Source: Planctomycetaceae bacterium
Lineage (GTDB): Bacteria; Planctomycetota; Planctomycetia; Pirellulales; Thermoguttaceae
Direction: 5' to 3'
Assembly (NCBI GenBank): GCA_021372555.1
Contig: JAJFUI010000263.1
Location: 1-33,002, forward strand
DNA length: 33,002 nt
The position numbers and the translations under genes are program-made. Shown here one piece after another: positions 1-7,811 of the stretch. How positions within the stretch are numbered: the stretch's first letter is position 1; every line of letters starts with the position of its first letter. The notes beneath the pieces were generated by a model. The model had not been told where the DNA came from, searched no databases, and worked only from the letters and a program-made list of their open reading frames with translations.

Positions 1-331
1 GTCCATCGATGCCAAGCAGCCCCAAGACGCCCAACGTATCGGGGTTAAGCCGCGATTTGCAGAGGAGGCGAAACCGTCTGGCCGCTTCGGCCCGCATCTG
101 CCGGATTTCCGGATCGGCGAGGAATCGCTCGGCGCGGTTGTGGCTTTTACCGTCGGGCACGCCGATGCCGGCCCAGCCGACATACACGGTGCACTGGCCC
201 GGTGCGGCGCGGCCCAGCGCCGGGTCCTGCACTGGCGGCGAGCCCAACGGGATGCTCGAGCACAGCAGCAGCGGCGCAAATAGCTGGGTGAGAAACGCTA
301 GAAACCCGGAAGAAACGACGGTCGGCTCCAT
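1..331 (-). CDS. secreted hypothetical protein, N-terminal part, runs off the left edge
   Basis: This minus-strand gene starts at ATG 331 and continues past base 1, so only about 110 N-terminal residues are visible. A good ribosome binding site (AGGAGA) lies about 7 bases upstream of the ATG. The first 30 or so residues (MEPTVVSSGFLAFLTQLFAP and on) look like a signal peptide. The visible mature part contains CTVYVGWAG and later a run rich in Arg, Ala and Glu. I do not recognise a catalytic motif. The gene starts 70 bp downstream of the large carboxypeptidase-regulatory-like gene on the same strand, so they may be cotranscribed. The function is unknown; the secreted nature is an inference from the hydrophobic N-terminus. 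Confidence 0.75.
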   Translation of the reverse strand, partial: MEPTVVSSGFLAFLTQLFAPLLLCSSIPLGSPPVQDPALGRAAPGQCTVYVGWAGIGVPDGKSHNRAERFLADPEIRQMRAEAARRFRLLCKSRLNPDTLGVLGLLGIDG

Positions 332-401
332 CGAAACTTTCTCCTACTCAATCGGCAGCAAGGGTGTTTTCCCGGCAGGGTGAAAATCGGCGCGGCAACA
401 A

Positions 402-3400
402 CTATTTCCGCGTGACCTTTTGATCGCGGGCCACGAAGATGACGTGCGGCAGCGTGCGTTCGTGGCAAGCGTCATACGGCTTAAGGACGCTGACGCCGGG
501 CGGAAGGAAGGCTTGGACGTACTTGAAATCGTGGGTCGGCAGGGCGGGCGCAGGCGGCGGAGGGGTACTGTCGCCGGTGACGTTGATCCAGACGAGCGGC
601 TTTCCGCCGACACGTTTCTGCACAAGGAGTGCCAGAGCCTCCGGGTCGTCGCAGGGCCAGGAGGCCCACTTGTCGGTGAAGTGGAGCACCACGTTCTCGG
701 CGCGGTATTCCGATAGCCGGTGGGTGCCGCCGTCTGCGGTTGTGAAGTGGAAATCGGGTGCGACGCCGTCGCGGAAGAGGCGAGCGACGTCGACGCTGAG
801 GGTAAAGGCACCCAGGGCGGCAGGCCCTTCGTGCGCCGCGACGGGCTCCGGCACGGTGACTTCCTGGCTGAGCCACGCGACGGTATTGCCAAGAGTGTTC
901 GGCTCATGATCATTTTCGCGGACCTCGATGAGCAATCGGTAAACACCGGGTGGGACGCCGTCCGTTTTGAAAGAACCGTCGGCAGCCACCGGCAGGCCGA
1001 TGTTTGGCGTGGGCTGCACCACGCGAACGCCACCGGCCCGGTCCAGGGGCGGTTTTGACACTCGCGCCAACGCCCGGCTCGGGTTGGCCGGCAAGGGGCG
1101 TTGGAAGAGCAGTAGGCCCTGGCCGGTTGTCGCGGCGAGCTTGTCTCTGGCGAGTGGAGGCAACACAACTTTGCCCACCACCGCGCGGCCTTGCTTGGCG
1201 GTTTCGACACGCACCGTTTCGCTGGGACCGATTTCGACGGATCCGGTTTGCCACGGAGAGACGCATTTGCCATTGAGCCACACAAAAGAGCCAAAAAGGC
1301 CGACAGAGAACTTGCCCGGCAAGACGCGATCGAAGACGAATTGCCGCGACTCGTCGGGCTTCGTTGAATAGTCCCAATCGATGTCTGGGCAACCCTCGCG
1401 GCCGACAAGCCTGAAGCTGACGCCGAACAGCGACGATTGGAGCTGCCGCGGCAGGACACGCTCGGCGAGCCATTCCAGCGTCCGGCATCCCGTGTGCTCT
1501 TCCTTGCTGGCGTCATCGCTCAAGTCTCGGCGAAGCGAAACCGACTCCGTAAAGACGCCATCGGAGCCCACTGTTTTAGGCACGACGCCCTGCACGCGGG
1601 CCCAGGGTTGCAGGACAATGTCACCGCGGGCGTCGAGTTCGCGGGCGGTGATTTCCGCGCCGCCAAAATCATCGAGGACGCCCACGACGTAGGGCTCGGT
1701 GGGGATGGGCAACTCGAAGCGGCCGTCGGCCGCGGTGCGCTCGGCGGCCAAGCTGTTTGAGCAGAAGGACGAGAGACGCCCGTTGCTGACCAGTCGCGGC
1801 TCGGAGACGGTGGAAAGAAAGACGCGGGCGCCGGCAACCGGCGTGCCATCGGGCCGCTTGACGATGCCGCGGGCGCCGGCGCCGCGATGCATCTCGATAT
1901 CGATGGTTTGCGCCCCGTCACGGGTCATAAACACTCGCGATCGCTGCGTGACATAGCCTGGCGCTTGCAGACAAATCTGCCATGCCACACCATCAATGCC
2001 GTTGGTGTCGTTGAAGCAGACCTGATAACGACCTTGGCTGTCGACGGTGACCGCTGGGCAAGTATAACCGTCGCCTGAACCAGCATCGATTCCGAACGCC
2101 CACAAGACCTTGTGAAGTCGCTCACGTTCGGGCGACAACGGTTGAGTCTCGGCCGAGACGAGGATCTTGCGGATCGCCCTCTTGGTTGTCGCGTCGAGGA
2201 CGCGTCCCACGATGCGGACTGGCTGTCGCAGGACCACGCGGCATTCGTGTCCGTTGGCGACAAGGGTGCGATGGACGGTCGCGTAGCCGGATTTCGAGAT
2301 ATCGAGCGGGATGCTGCCTTCCGGTGAACTGATCGATCGCCATCGGCCGTTTCCATCGGTATCGGGGCCAGCGAGCAACGGATGATGGCGTTCGTTAAAA
2401 CAAGCGCTACTGGGTTTGATATGCGCGCCTGCCACCGGCTTGCCTGCTGCATCCACGACAAGCATCTTGAGGACGGGTCCCCGGCTTAGCCGAAACTCGA
2501 CCGGCTTCATGCCCGCCTTGATTTCGATGTCGCATTGCTTCGAGACGAGTCCCGGCGCCGCGACGCCGATCAACGAGGGGCCTGGAGAGCGGTTGGCAAG
2601 GCGAAAAGTGCCGTTACCGTCTGTCCAGACGTTTTCCTGCTGCGTGAAGGAGCCAAGTGTCTCGGTGTGTTGCGTCTGAGCCACGGTCAGTTCGGCTGAC
2701 GCCACCGGCTTACCGTTTGCGTCCATCACTCGACCGGTGAGGACGAGCCCCTGCTTCATCACGAATACGGCCTTTTGCGCTCGAAGATCGGGAAGCTGGC
2801 GGACGCATTCCGCATCGCTAAGGAACAAATCGGGAAGCTTGTCCCCGGCCGGCGCGGACGTTCCAGGCACAAAATCGGCGATGTCGGAGTTGCCATTGCA
2901 TTCGACGCGAATACTGATTCCTGTCAGGCGACGGGGCGCATGATTGCAGTGCCATCGTCCACGAGAATCGGTCATCTCTTGATGGTCATTGATGTCGAGC
3001 TGCGGGCGTTCCGTGGGATAGTCGGCACGCCCAAGACCCAACACGACGGTGGCTCCGGCGATGGGCTGGCCCTTCTCATCGCGCACCACGCCGCCGATCC
3101 GCTGAGCGCGTTCGAGCTTAAAGCAATACTCCCGCGGGAACGGATCGTAGCGGCCGTCGACGTTGCCCCAGTTCCACTCGGCTACCATGGGCACGAAGCC
3201 GTTGGCGAGGACTTTTAGCTGAAGCCCGTCGTTGTCGTCGGGCGGCCTTGCCACTCGCGCGGTTCCGTCGGGGCCGGTAATGGAGACGCGAAGGAGAACG
3301 CAGAGCAATGGCTCACGCCAATCCGGGGCGCCATCCGTCCCGGAACTGGGCGACACCTGGAGTCTTGCATGCTCAATTGGCTTGCCCTGCGTGTCGACGA

Positions 3401-3647
3401 CGCGGACGAGCATCGAGGTTCGTGGGTTGGCCAGGCGTTCGATAGCTTTTCCGGCTTGCTTCAGCAGATTTACGAAGCCGATCGCAGGCTCGGGCGAGTC
3501 GCTGGAGGCCGCCGGCGTTTCTGATGTCGGCTGAGCCGCCTTCTCTTCCGGCTGAGCACACGCCGCGGGGCTGGCGGCTGCGACGATCGCCAACGCTGCA
3601 AAAAGGGACAAGAACGATCGCGTACCGGAAGAAGGACTTGGCGCCAT
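402..3647 (-). CDS. large secreted protein with carboxypeptidase-regulatory-like repeats and a thioredoxin-like C-terminus
   Basis: The 1081-residue product begins with a signal peptide (hydrophobic stretch ending near ASPAACA, about residues 10-31), so it is exported. At least six segments match the carboxypeptidase-regulatory-like beta-sandwich pattern (G-x-V-x-D-x-x-G-K-P-x-x-G-A), for example GVVRDEKGQPIAGATVVLG, GRVMDANGKPVASAELTV and GIVKRPDGTPVAGARVFLS. The last 120 or so residues (from FHFTTADGGTHRLSEYR) resemble an AhpC/TSA or thioredoxin-like fold. The usual WCxxC position reads KWASWPCDDPEA, with a single cysteine, so classical disulfide exchange is unlikely. The start has a GGGGGAG ribosome binding site and a promoter-like pair upstream. 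The role is unknown; extracellular binding or a cell-surface scaffold is a guess. It is probably cotranscribed with the downstream secreted gene. Confidence 0.9.
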   Translation of the reverse strand: MAPSPSSGTRSFLSLFAALAIVAAASPAACAQPEEKAAQPTSETPAASSDSPEPAIGFVNLLKQAGKAIERLANPRTSMLVRVVDTQGKPIEHARLQVSPSSGTDGAPDWREPLLCVLLRVSITGPDGTARVARPPDDNDGLQLKVLANGFVPMVAEWNWGNVDGRYDPFPREYCFKLERAQRIGGVVRDEKGQPIAGATVVLGLGRADYPTERPQLDINDHQEMTDSRGRWHCNHAPRRLTGISIRVECNGNSDIADFVPGTSAPAGDKLPDLFLSDAECVRQLPDLRAQKAVFVMKQGLVLTGRVMDANGKPVASAELTVAQTQHTETLGSFTQQENVWTDGNGTFRLANRSPGPSLIGVAAPGLVSKQCDIEIKAGMKPVEFRLSRGPVLKMLVVDAAGKPVAGAHIKPSSACFNERHHPLLAGPDTDGNGRWRSISSPEGSIPLDISKSGYATVHRTLVANGHECRVVLRQPVRIVGRVLDATTKRAIRKILVSAETQPLSPERERLHKVLWAFGIDAGSGDGYTCPAVTVDSQGRYQVCFNDTNGIDGVAWQICLQAPGYVTQRSRVFMTRDGAQTIDIEMHRGAGARGIVKRPDGTPVAGARVFLSTVSEPRLVSNGRLSSFCSNSLAAERTAADGRFELPIPTEPYVVGVLDDFGGAEITARELDARGDIVLQPWARVQGVVPKTVGSDGVFTESVSLRRDLSDDASKEEHTGCRTLEWLAERVLPRQLQSSLFGVSFRLVGREGCPDIDWDYSTKPDESRQFVFDRVLPGKFSVGLFGSFVWLNGKCVSPWQTGSVEIGPSETVRVETAKQGRAVVGKVVLPPLARDKLAATTGQGLLLFQRPLPANPSRALARVSKPPLDRAGGVRVVQPTPNIGLPVAADGSFKTDGVPPGVYRLLIEVRENDHEPNTLGNTVAWLSQEVTVPEPVAAHEGPAALGAFTLSVDVARLFRDGVAPDFHFTTADGGTHRLSEYRAENVVLHFTDKWASWPCDDPEALALLVQKRVGGKPLVWINVTGDSTPPPPAPALPTHDFKYVQAFLPPGVSVLKPYDACHERTLPHVIFVARDQKVTRK

Positions 3648-3691
3648 GATGCTCCCCCAAAGGCCAGAGTCGGTGGGCGTGGAACCGAGGG

Positions 3692-3721
3692 AGCATAGCC
3701 CTTATGGCCGGTGAGGGTCAA
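3692..3721 (-). promoter_or_regulatory. sigma-70-like promoter for the large secreted protein
   Basis: On the minus strand, TTGACC (3721-3716) and TATGCT (3697-3692) are separated by 18 bp. The -10 lies about 45 bp upstream of the ATG at 3647. This is a pattern match only. Confidence 0.45.
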
Positions 3722-3857
3722 GCCCGACTCGTCGCGGCAATCGCAGTGAGGATGCGAAGAGTCGCTGGCCCGGCGCGACCGACGGTGGCGGTTGACGCGG
3801 CGACGCCGCTGTGCGCGTAAGCGCAGGCGCCGACAACAAACGACGGTCGCGGTGGCC

Positions 3858-5177
3858 TTAGAGGGCGCGACGGATGCGACGGACCGGGCGGCCGAAGACG
3901 GGCTTGGGGGCGGGCGGTTCGAGCGGCTCGCCGGTGTCGGTGGCCTCGGCGTCGAAATCGGCCGTGGGCTGCGGCTTTGCCAGGGCGACGAAGCCGGGGA
4001 TTTCATCGCGTTTCAGGAGGCGATTGATCCGCATCTCGATTCGCGTTAGTTCGTTCCCCTCCTCGGGCGAGACGAAGGTGAAGGCAATTCCCTCGCGGCC
4101 CATCCGGCCGGTGCGGCCGACGCGATGCACGTAGTCGTCGCAGAATTGCGGGATGTCGTAGTTGATGATGTGCGAGATGGTGCTGACGTCGATGCCGCGG
4201 CCGACCACGTCGGTTGCCACCAAGATCTTGGTTTTGCCTTCGCGGAAACGCTTCATGACGCGATCGCGTCCCGATTGCTGGAGGTCGCCATGAATGGGGT
4301 CAACGCCCTTGAAATGTTCTGCGAGCCGCCGGGCGACTTTGTCGGTGCCGCGTTTGGTGCGGCAGAAAACGATCGCCTGCTGCGGCTCCTCGCGCTCGAG
4401 CAGTTTGACCAGCAGGTCGTACTTTCGCTCCGGATCGACGGTGAAGTACGATTGCTCGATGGTCTCGACGGCGAGATCCTTCGAGGAGAAGTCGACCATT
4501 TCGGGCTCGCGCATGTAGCGCTCCGCGAGCCGTTTGACCGGCGGCGGAATCGTGGCGCTCAGCAGCAGCGTTTGCCGCGATTGAGGGCAGCGGCGGAGGA
4601 TTTTTTCGATGTCGGGACGGAAGCCGATGTCCAACATCCGGTCGGCTTCGTCGAGGACGACAAAGCGGACGTCGCTGAGGACAAGCGAGCCGCGGCCGAT
4701 CAAGTCCAGCACGCGGCCTGGCGTGCCGACGACGATGGCGGCGCCGCGGCGGAGGTGCTCGACCTGGCGGCGGATGGGCTTGCCGCCGAAAACGCCGACG
4801 ATGTAGATGTCGCGTCCGAAGGCCAGCTTGACGCACTCGTCGCGAACTTGGACGGCCAATTCACGGGTGGGCACCAGGACGAGAGCTTGCGTATTGGGAG
4901 CGGTCGCGCGCGGTTCGAGCCGTTCGAGGATAGGGATACAAAAGGCCGCGGTCTTGCCGGTGCCGGTCCGGGCCTGGCCCATCAGATCGACGCCGGCCAG
5001 GGCGCGAGGAATGAGCCCCGCCTGAATAGGCGTCGGTTCGAGGTACTCGGCCTCGTGCAGGGAGGCGAGCATTGCTTTGGACAGGCCCATGCTGGCGAAG
5101 CCGGCAGGTTGCGCGGCAGGAGCGGCCGGCGAGGGCGATTTTGGACGGGCGGGCGAGTTGGCGTTGCGTTGGGGCAA
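3858..5177 (-). CDS. DEAD-box ATP-dependent RNA helicase (RhlE-like)
   Basis: This is a cytoplasmic RNA helicase that unwinds RNA duplexes in ribosome assembly or mRNA turnover. All core motifs are present in the 439 residues: Q-motif PTPIQ (48-52), Walker A ARTGTGKT (69-76), PTRELAVQ (103-110), GTPGR (151-155), DEAD (176-179), SAT (207-209), ATDVVGRGID (321-330) and HRVGRTGR (351-358). The C-terminal tail is short and basic (PVRRIRRAL), as in RhlE-type enzymes. The start is a TTG at 5177 with no Shine-Dalgarno sequence. A later ATG at 5090 would lose the FxxxGL residues that precede the Q-motif, so the TTG is preferred. The upstream leader is a G-poor CCACT repeat. The gene follows the inositol-phosphate-synthase gene by 43 bp on the same strand. 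The helicase call is certain; the subfamily is less so. Confidence 0.95.
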   Translation of the reverse strand: MPQRNANSPARPKSPSPAAPAAQPAGFASMGLSKAMLASLHEAEYLEPTPIQAGLIPRALAGVDLMGQARTGTGKTAAFCIPILERLEPRATAPNTQALVLVPTRELAVQVRDECVKLAFGRDIYIVGVFGGKPIRRQVEHLRRGAAIVVGTPGRVLDLIGRGSLVLSDVRFVVLDEADRMLDIGFRPDIEKILRRCPQSRQTLLLSATIPPPVKRLAERYMREPEMVDFSSKDLAVETIEQSYFTVDPERKYDLLVKLLEREEPQQAIVFCRTKRGTDKVARRLAEHFKGVDPIHGDLQQSGRDRVMKRFREGKTKILVATDVVGRGIDVSTISHIINYDIPQFCDDYVHRVGRTGRMGREGIAFTFVSPEEGNELTRIEMRINRLLKRDEIPGFVALAKPQPTADFDAEATDTGEPLEPPAPKPVFGRPVRRIRRAL

Positions 5178-5220
5178 GGGAGTGGCAGTGGATAGTGGTT
5201 AGTGGGTAGAGCGAAGAGAA

Positions 5221-6465
5221 CTAGGGGCGGGAATGGGCGTTGGCCCAGGCTTCGAGGGTGGTGAATTGGCGGTCAAAACACTGTTCGGCGACGCCGTACG
5301 GACTCTTAAAGAAGCTGGCGAGGAACGGCATTTGGCCGGCGTGGCCGCCGCGGTGGGCGAACTCGGTCAGGCGAACCAGGTCGAGGACCAGAGGCGCGGC
5401 CAGGAGCGAGTCGCAACCTTGCCAGATGAACTGGAGGGTCATCGGCACGCCCAGGAAGCCGGCGAAGTGGATGTGGTCCCAGGCGGTTTTCCAATCGCCG
5501 AGGTCGGGCAGGTATTCGATGGAAACGAGCGTGTTGGGCCGGTAACCGAGGATGTCGCCGATCAGGTGGTCTTTGCTGGCGACCTTCGCCCGCTTGTTGG
5601 CCGGATCGTCGAGGACGCGGCCGTCCATGTTGCCGAAGATGTTGTGGCCGACCCAGCTCAGCACTTCGAGGTTCCGGCGCGCGAACATGGGGGCCAGGAC
5701 GCTCTTCATGAGCGTTTCACCGGTCTTGCCGTCGCAGCCGTAGTGGCAGGCGCCGCGGAGTCGCGCGAGTTCGTCGATCGCGGACGGGGACTCGCCGAGC
5801 GAGGGCGTGAAATTGATGTATGAGTAGCCGAGTTCGAACGCGGCGATTGCGTAGAGCGAACTGGCGGGGAGCGAGGCGGTGTCTAGCTGCGGTTCGAGGT
5901 CCGCCCAGGCCAGCGGCAGCTTCGACGCGTCGAACGTCGGCTCCGTTGACGAGACGTTGACGACGATGACGTCGGTCAGGTTTTCGCGGCGAGCAAACTC
6001 GGCCATGTCGTCCTTGAGGCGAGCGATGGCTTGGCGGGGCGTTTCCGAGGGGCACGCCTTTGACTTGTTGCTTTGGGCAGATTGGCAATCTGCCCCACGG
6101 GGGAACCAGTCGGCCAGTGCGGTGATGGTGTTGCCGACGCCGAGGGTCGTGCCGGGGCGGATGCGGCGGTCGATTTCTTCCAGCTCCGACTGGCATTGGT
6201 CGACGACGCCGGGCAAGACGGGGTGCCGGCTCTCGCGAGCCATCCGCATGGCTTCGTCAGCAAGCGGGACGCGGCGGATTTCGTGGCCCGCCACGACGAA
6301 CTGATCCCAGGCGGCCAGGTCGAGCCGAGCGAGCTGGGGCAGTTCGCTGACGAGTCCCGCCGAGCCGACGAGACCCTTCTTGAGAGCTAGAAGACCGAGA
6401 ACGGCTGTCGATGCCACCCCCCCCTTAGCGCCGATCAGCCACAGACCCACCCGCGATTTAGCCAT
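5221..6465 (-). CDS. myo-inositol-1-phosphate synthase family protein
   Basis: The family converts glucose-6-phosphate to inositol-3-phosphate with NAD in the cytosol, the first step to inositol lipids or inositol-based solutes. Evidence in the 414 residues is the N-terminal Rossmann motif IGAKGGVAST (11-20), TTLGVGNTITALADW (106-120), VNVSSTEP (169-176), DGKTGETLMKSVLAP (245-259) and NIFGNMDG (275-282). Residues about 122-141 (PRGADCQSAQSNKSKACPSE) look like a foreign insert, because the DNA there holds a near-perfect palindrome of a dispersed-repeat type. The start is ATG 6465. The gene lies 103 bp downstream of a PfkB-family kinase on the same strand and 43 bp upstream of the helicase. The family call is good. 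The actual substrate in this divergent subgroup is not proven. Confidence 0.85.
   Translation of the reverse strand: MAKSRVGLWLIGAKGGVASTAVLGLLALKKGLVGSAGLVSELPQLARLDLAAWDQFVVAGHEIRRVPLADEAMRMARESRHPVLPGVVDQCQSELEEIDRRIRPGTTLGVGNTITALADWFPRGADCQSAQSNKSKACPSETPRQAIARLKDDMAEFARRENLTDVIVVNVSSTEPTFDASKLPLAWADLEPQLDTASLPASSLYAIAAFELGYSYINFTPSLGESPSAIDELARLRGACHYGCDGKTGETLMKSVLAPMFARRNLEVLSWVGHNIFGNMDGRVLDDPANKRAKVASKDHLIGDILGYRPNTLVSIEYLPDLGDWKTAWDHIHFAGFLGVPMTLQFIWQGCDSLLAAPLVLDLVRLTEFAHRGGHAGQMPFLASFFKSPYGVAEQCFDRQFTTLEAWANAHSRP
6075..6095. repeat. palindromic repeat inserted in frame in the inositol-phosphate-synthase gene
   Basis: GGGCAGATTG (6075-6084) and CAATCTGCCC (6086-6095) are perfect 10-bp arms around one base. 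The encoded GADCQSAQ peptide interrupts a conserved region without breaking the frame. I recall this sequence type as a dispersed element in planctomycete genomes, but could not check it. Confidence 0.75.
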
Positions 6466-6568
6466 AATGGCCTATTGTCGGACACGGCGGGGGAGCCGTC
6501 AACCGCTCTCGGCGGCTGGCGGGGGCGGCAACGGCGGGGGTGCGGCACAAAACAACGCCTGGATCGCA

Positions 6569-7495
6569 TCAGCCGACACGCTCGACAACGACGGTGTTCG
6601 CCATTTCCAGGACGCCCTCGCGGTCGAGGCGGCAGGTATCGAGTCGAACGAGGTTGTCGACGGCTGCGGCGATGCCAACCCGGACCGCTTCGACGACGGG
6701 ACGGCCGCCGCGAATCGCCCAGGCGGTTGCGGCAGCCAAGGCGTCACCGCTGCCGATCGGGTTCACGATCTGCGCGGGCTTGGGGGGATGCAGGCGATAG
6801 ATTTCCGACGCGGATGTGATCCACACTGGACCGCCGCCTTGGGTAACGACAACCCATTGAGCGCCGCGGGCATTCAAGGAGCGCATGGCATCGACGAGTT
6901 GGTGGTCGTCGTCCAGTGACCGGTTCACGGTCTGGCTGAGCTCCTCGCGGTTCGGCTTTACGACCAACGGCTGACAGTCGAGCGTGGCCAAAAGGCCGGG
7001 GCCGCGGAAGTCGAGCACCGCGGGGCAGGGCGTGCGCTCCACGAGTTCGCGGTAGAATCGGTCGGGCGTGCCTGCGGGGAGCGATCCGGTGAGGACGGCA
7101 ACGCTGGCCTTCGCGGCTTCTTCAGCGTACGCGCGGCGAAAGTCGTCCAGCTCCTCGGGCGTCAAAGGCCTTCCGTTTTCAACCAGCTCGGTCATCTCGC
7201 CGGTGACGCGGTCCAGCAGGGTGGTGCACACGCGAGTCGTCGCACGGGTGACGATCCAGCGCCGAGGCACACCCAAGTCCGCCAATTCGCGATCGATCTG
7301 CTCAAGCGGCGGTCCGCCCAGCGGGGCCAGGGTCAGGCTTGGGCCGCCGAGAAAGTGGGCAGCGATGCCGGCGTTGATGACTTTGCCCTGCGCGTGCCAG
7401 TGGACTTCCTCGGCGCGGTTTACCTCGCCGTAGCGAAAGCCACGGAAAAGCATGATCTGTTGCCATGCAGGCGTGAGGCCGGCGGAAAGAATCAT
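6569..7495 (-). CDS. PfkB-family sugar kinase (1-phosphofructokinase / tagatose-6-phosphate kinase-like)
   Basis: The product of about 308 residues is a ribokinase-fold kinase that phosphorylates a sugar or sugar phosphate with ATP. The C-terminal PfkB signature NPIGSGDALAAATAWAIRGG carries the GSGD catalytic-base loop. VLTGSLPAGTP and VVKPNREEL are typical of the FruK/LacC branch. The frame is open to a GTG at 7570, but I chose the ATG at 7495 because MILSAGLTPAWQQ then aligns with the family's first beta strand and the length matches the usual 310 or so. No strong Shine-Dalgarno sequence is visible. It is the first gene of a collinear set with the inositol-phosphate-synthase and helicase genes, which hints at sugar-phosphate or inositol metabolism. 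The substrate cannot be told from sequence. Confidence 0.88.
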   Translation of the reverse strand: MILSAGLTPAWQQIMLFRGFRYGEVNRAEEVHWHAQGKVINAGIAAHFLGGPSLTLAPLGGPPLEQIDRELADLGVPRRWIVTRATTRVCTTLLDRVTGEMTELVENGRPLTPEELDDFRRAYAEEAAKASVAVLTGSLPAGTPDRFYRELVERTPCPAVLDFRGPGLLATLDCQPLVVKPNREELSQTVNRSLDDDHQLVDAMRSLNARGAQWVVVTQGGGPVWITSASEIYRLHPPKPAQIVNPIGSGDALAAATAWAIRGGRPVVEAVRVGIAAAVDNLVRLDTCRLDREGVLEMANTVVVERVG

Positions 7496-7811
7496 AAGCA
7501 GCTTGACGCTTTGTGGCGCAAATCGGACGGCGTTAAGGACCGAAGCCGGGCGGCGGTGCAGCGCTGACACGTGAGGCGGTCATCCTAACAACTTCATTCG
7601 CGGGCGGCAATGACGCGGGCCGATCCTTGACCGCGAGCAAGACTGGCAAAAACGGTGCTTTTCTGCTAGCGTATCGGCTGCTGGAGTATCTGAACGACGA
7701 CGAGAGCCGCCTCGGCTCCGACAAGGAACTCCCGGCGACATCTGCGGTCTGCGGCGCACTCCCCACCTTGCCGCCAATCAGAGCTCTTCCCACCTAGCAT
7801 GGAGCGACCTC

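Noticed and set aside
344..1516. 390-residue minus-strand frame overlapping the large secreted protein
   Set aside because: Same strand, different frame; Ser/Arg/Pro-rich composition typical of an out-of-frame translation, with no domain.
4125..5195. 356-residue open frame on the plus strand over the helicase gene
   Set aside because: It is antisense to a helicase with all motifs. It has acidic, repetitive composition typical of a high-GC shadow frame and no recognisable domain.
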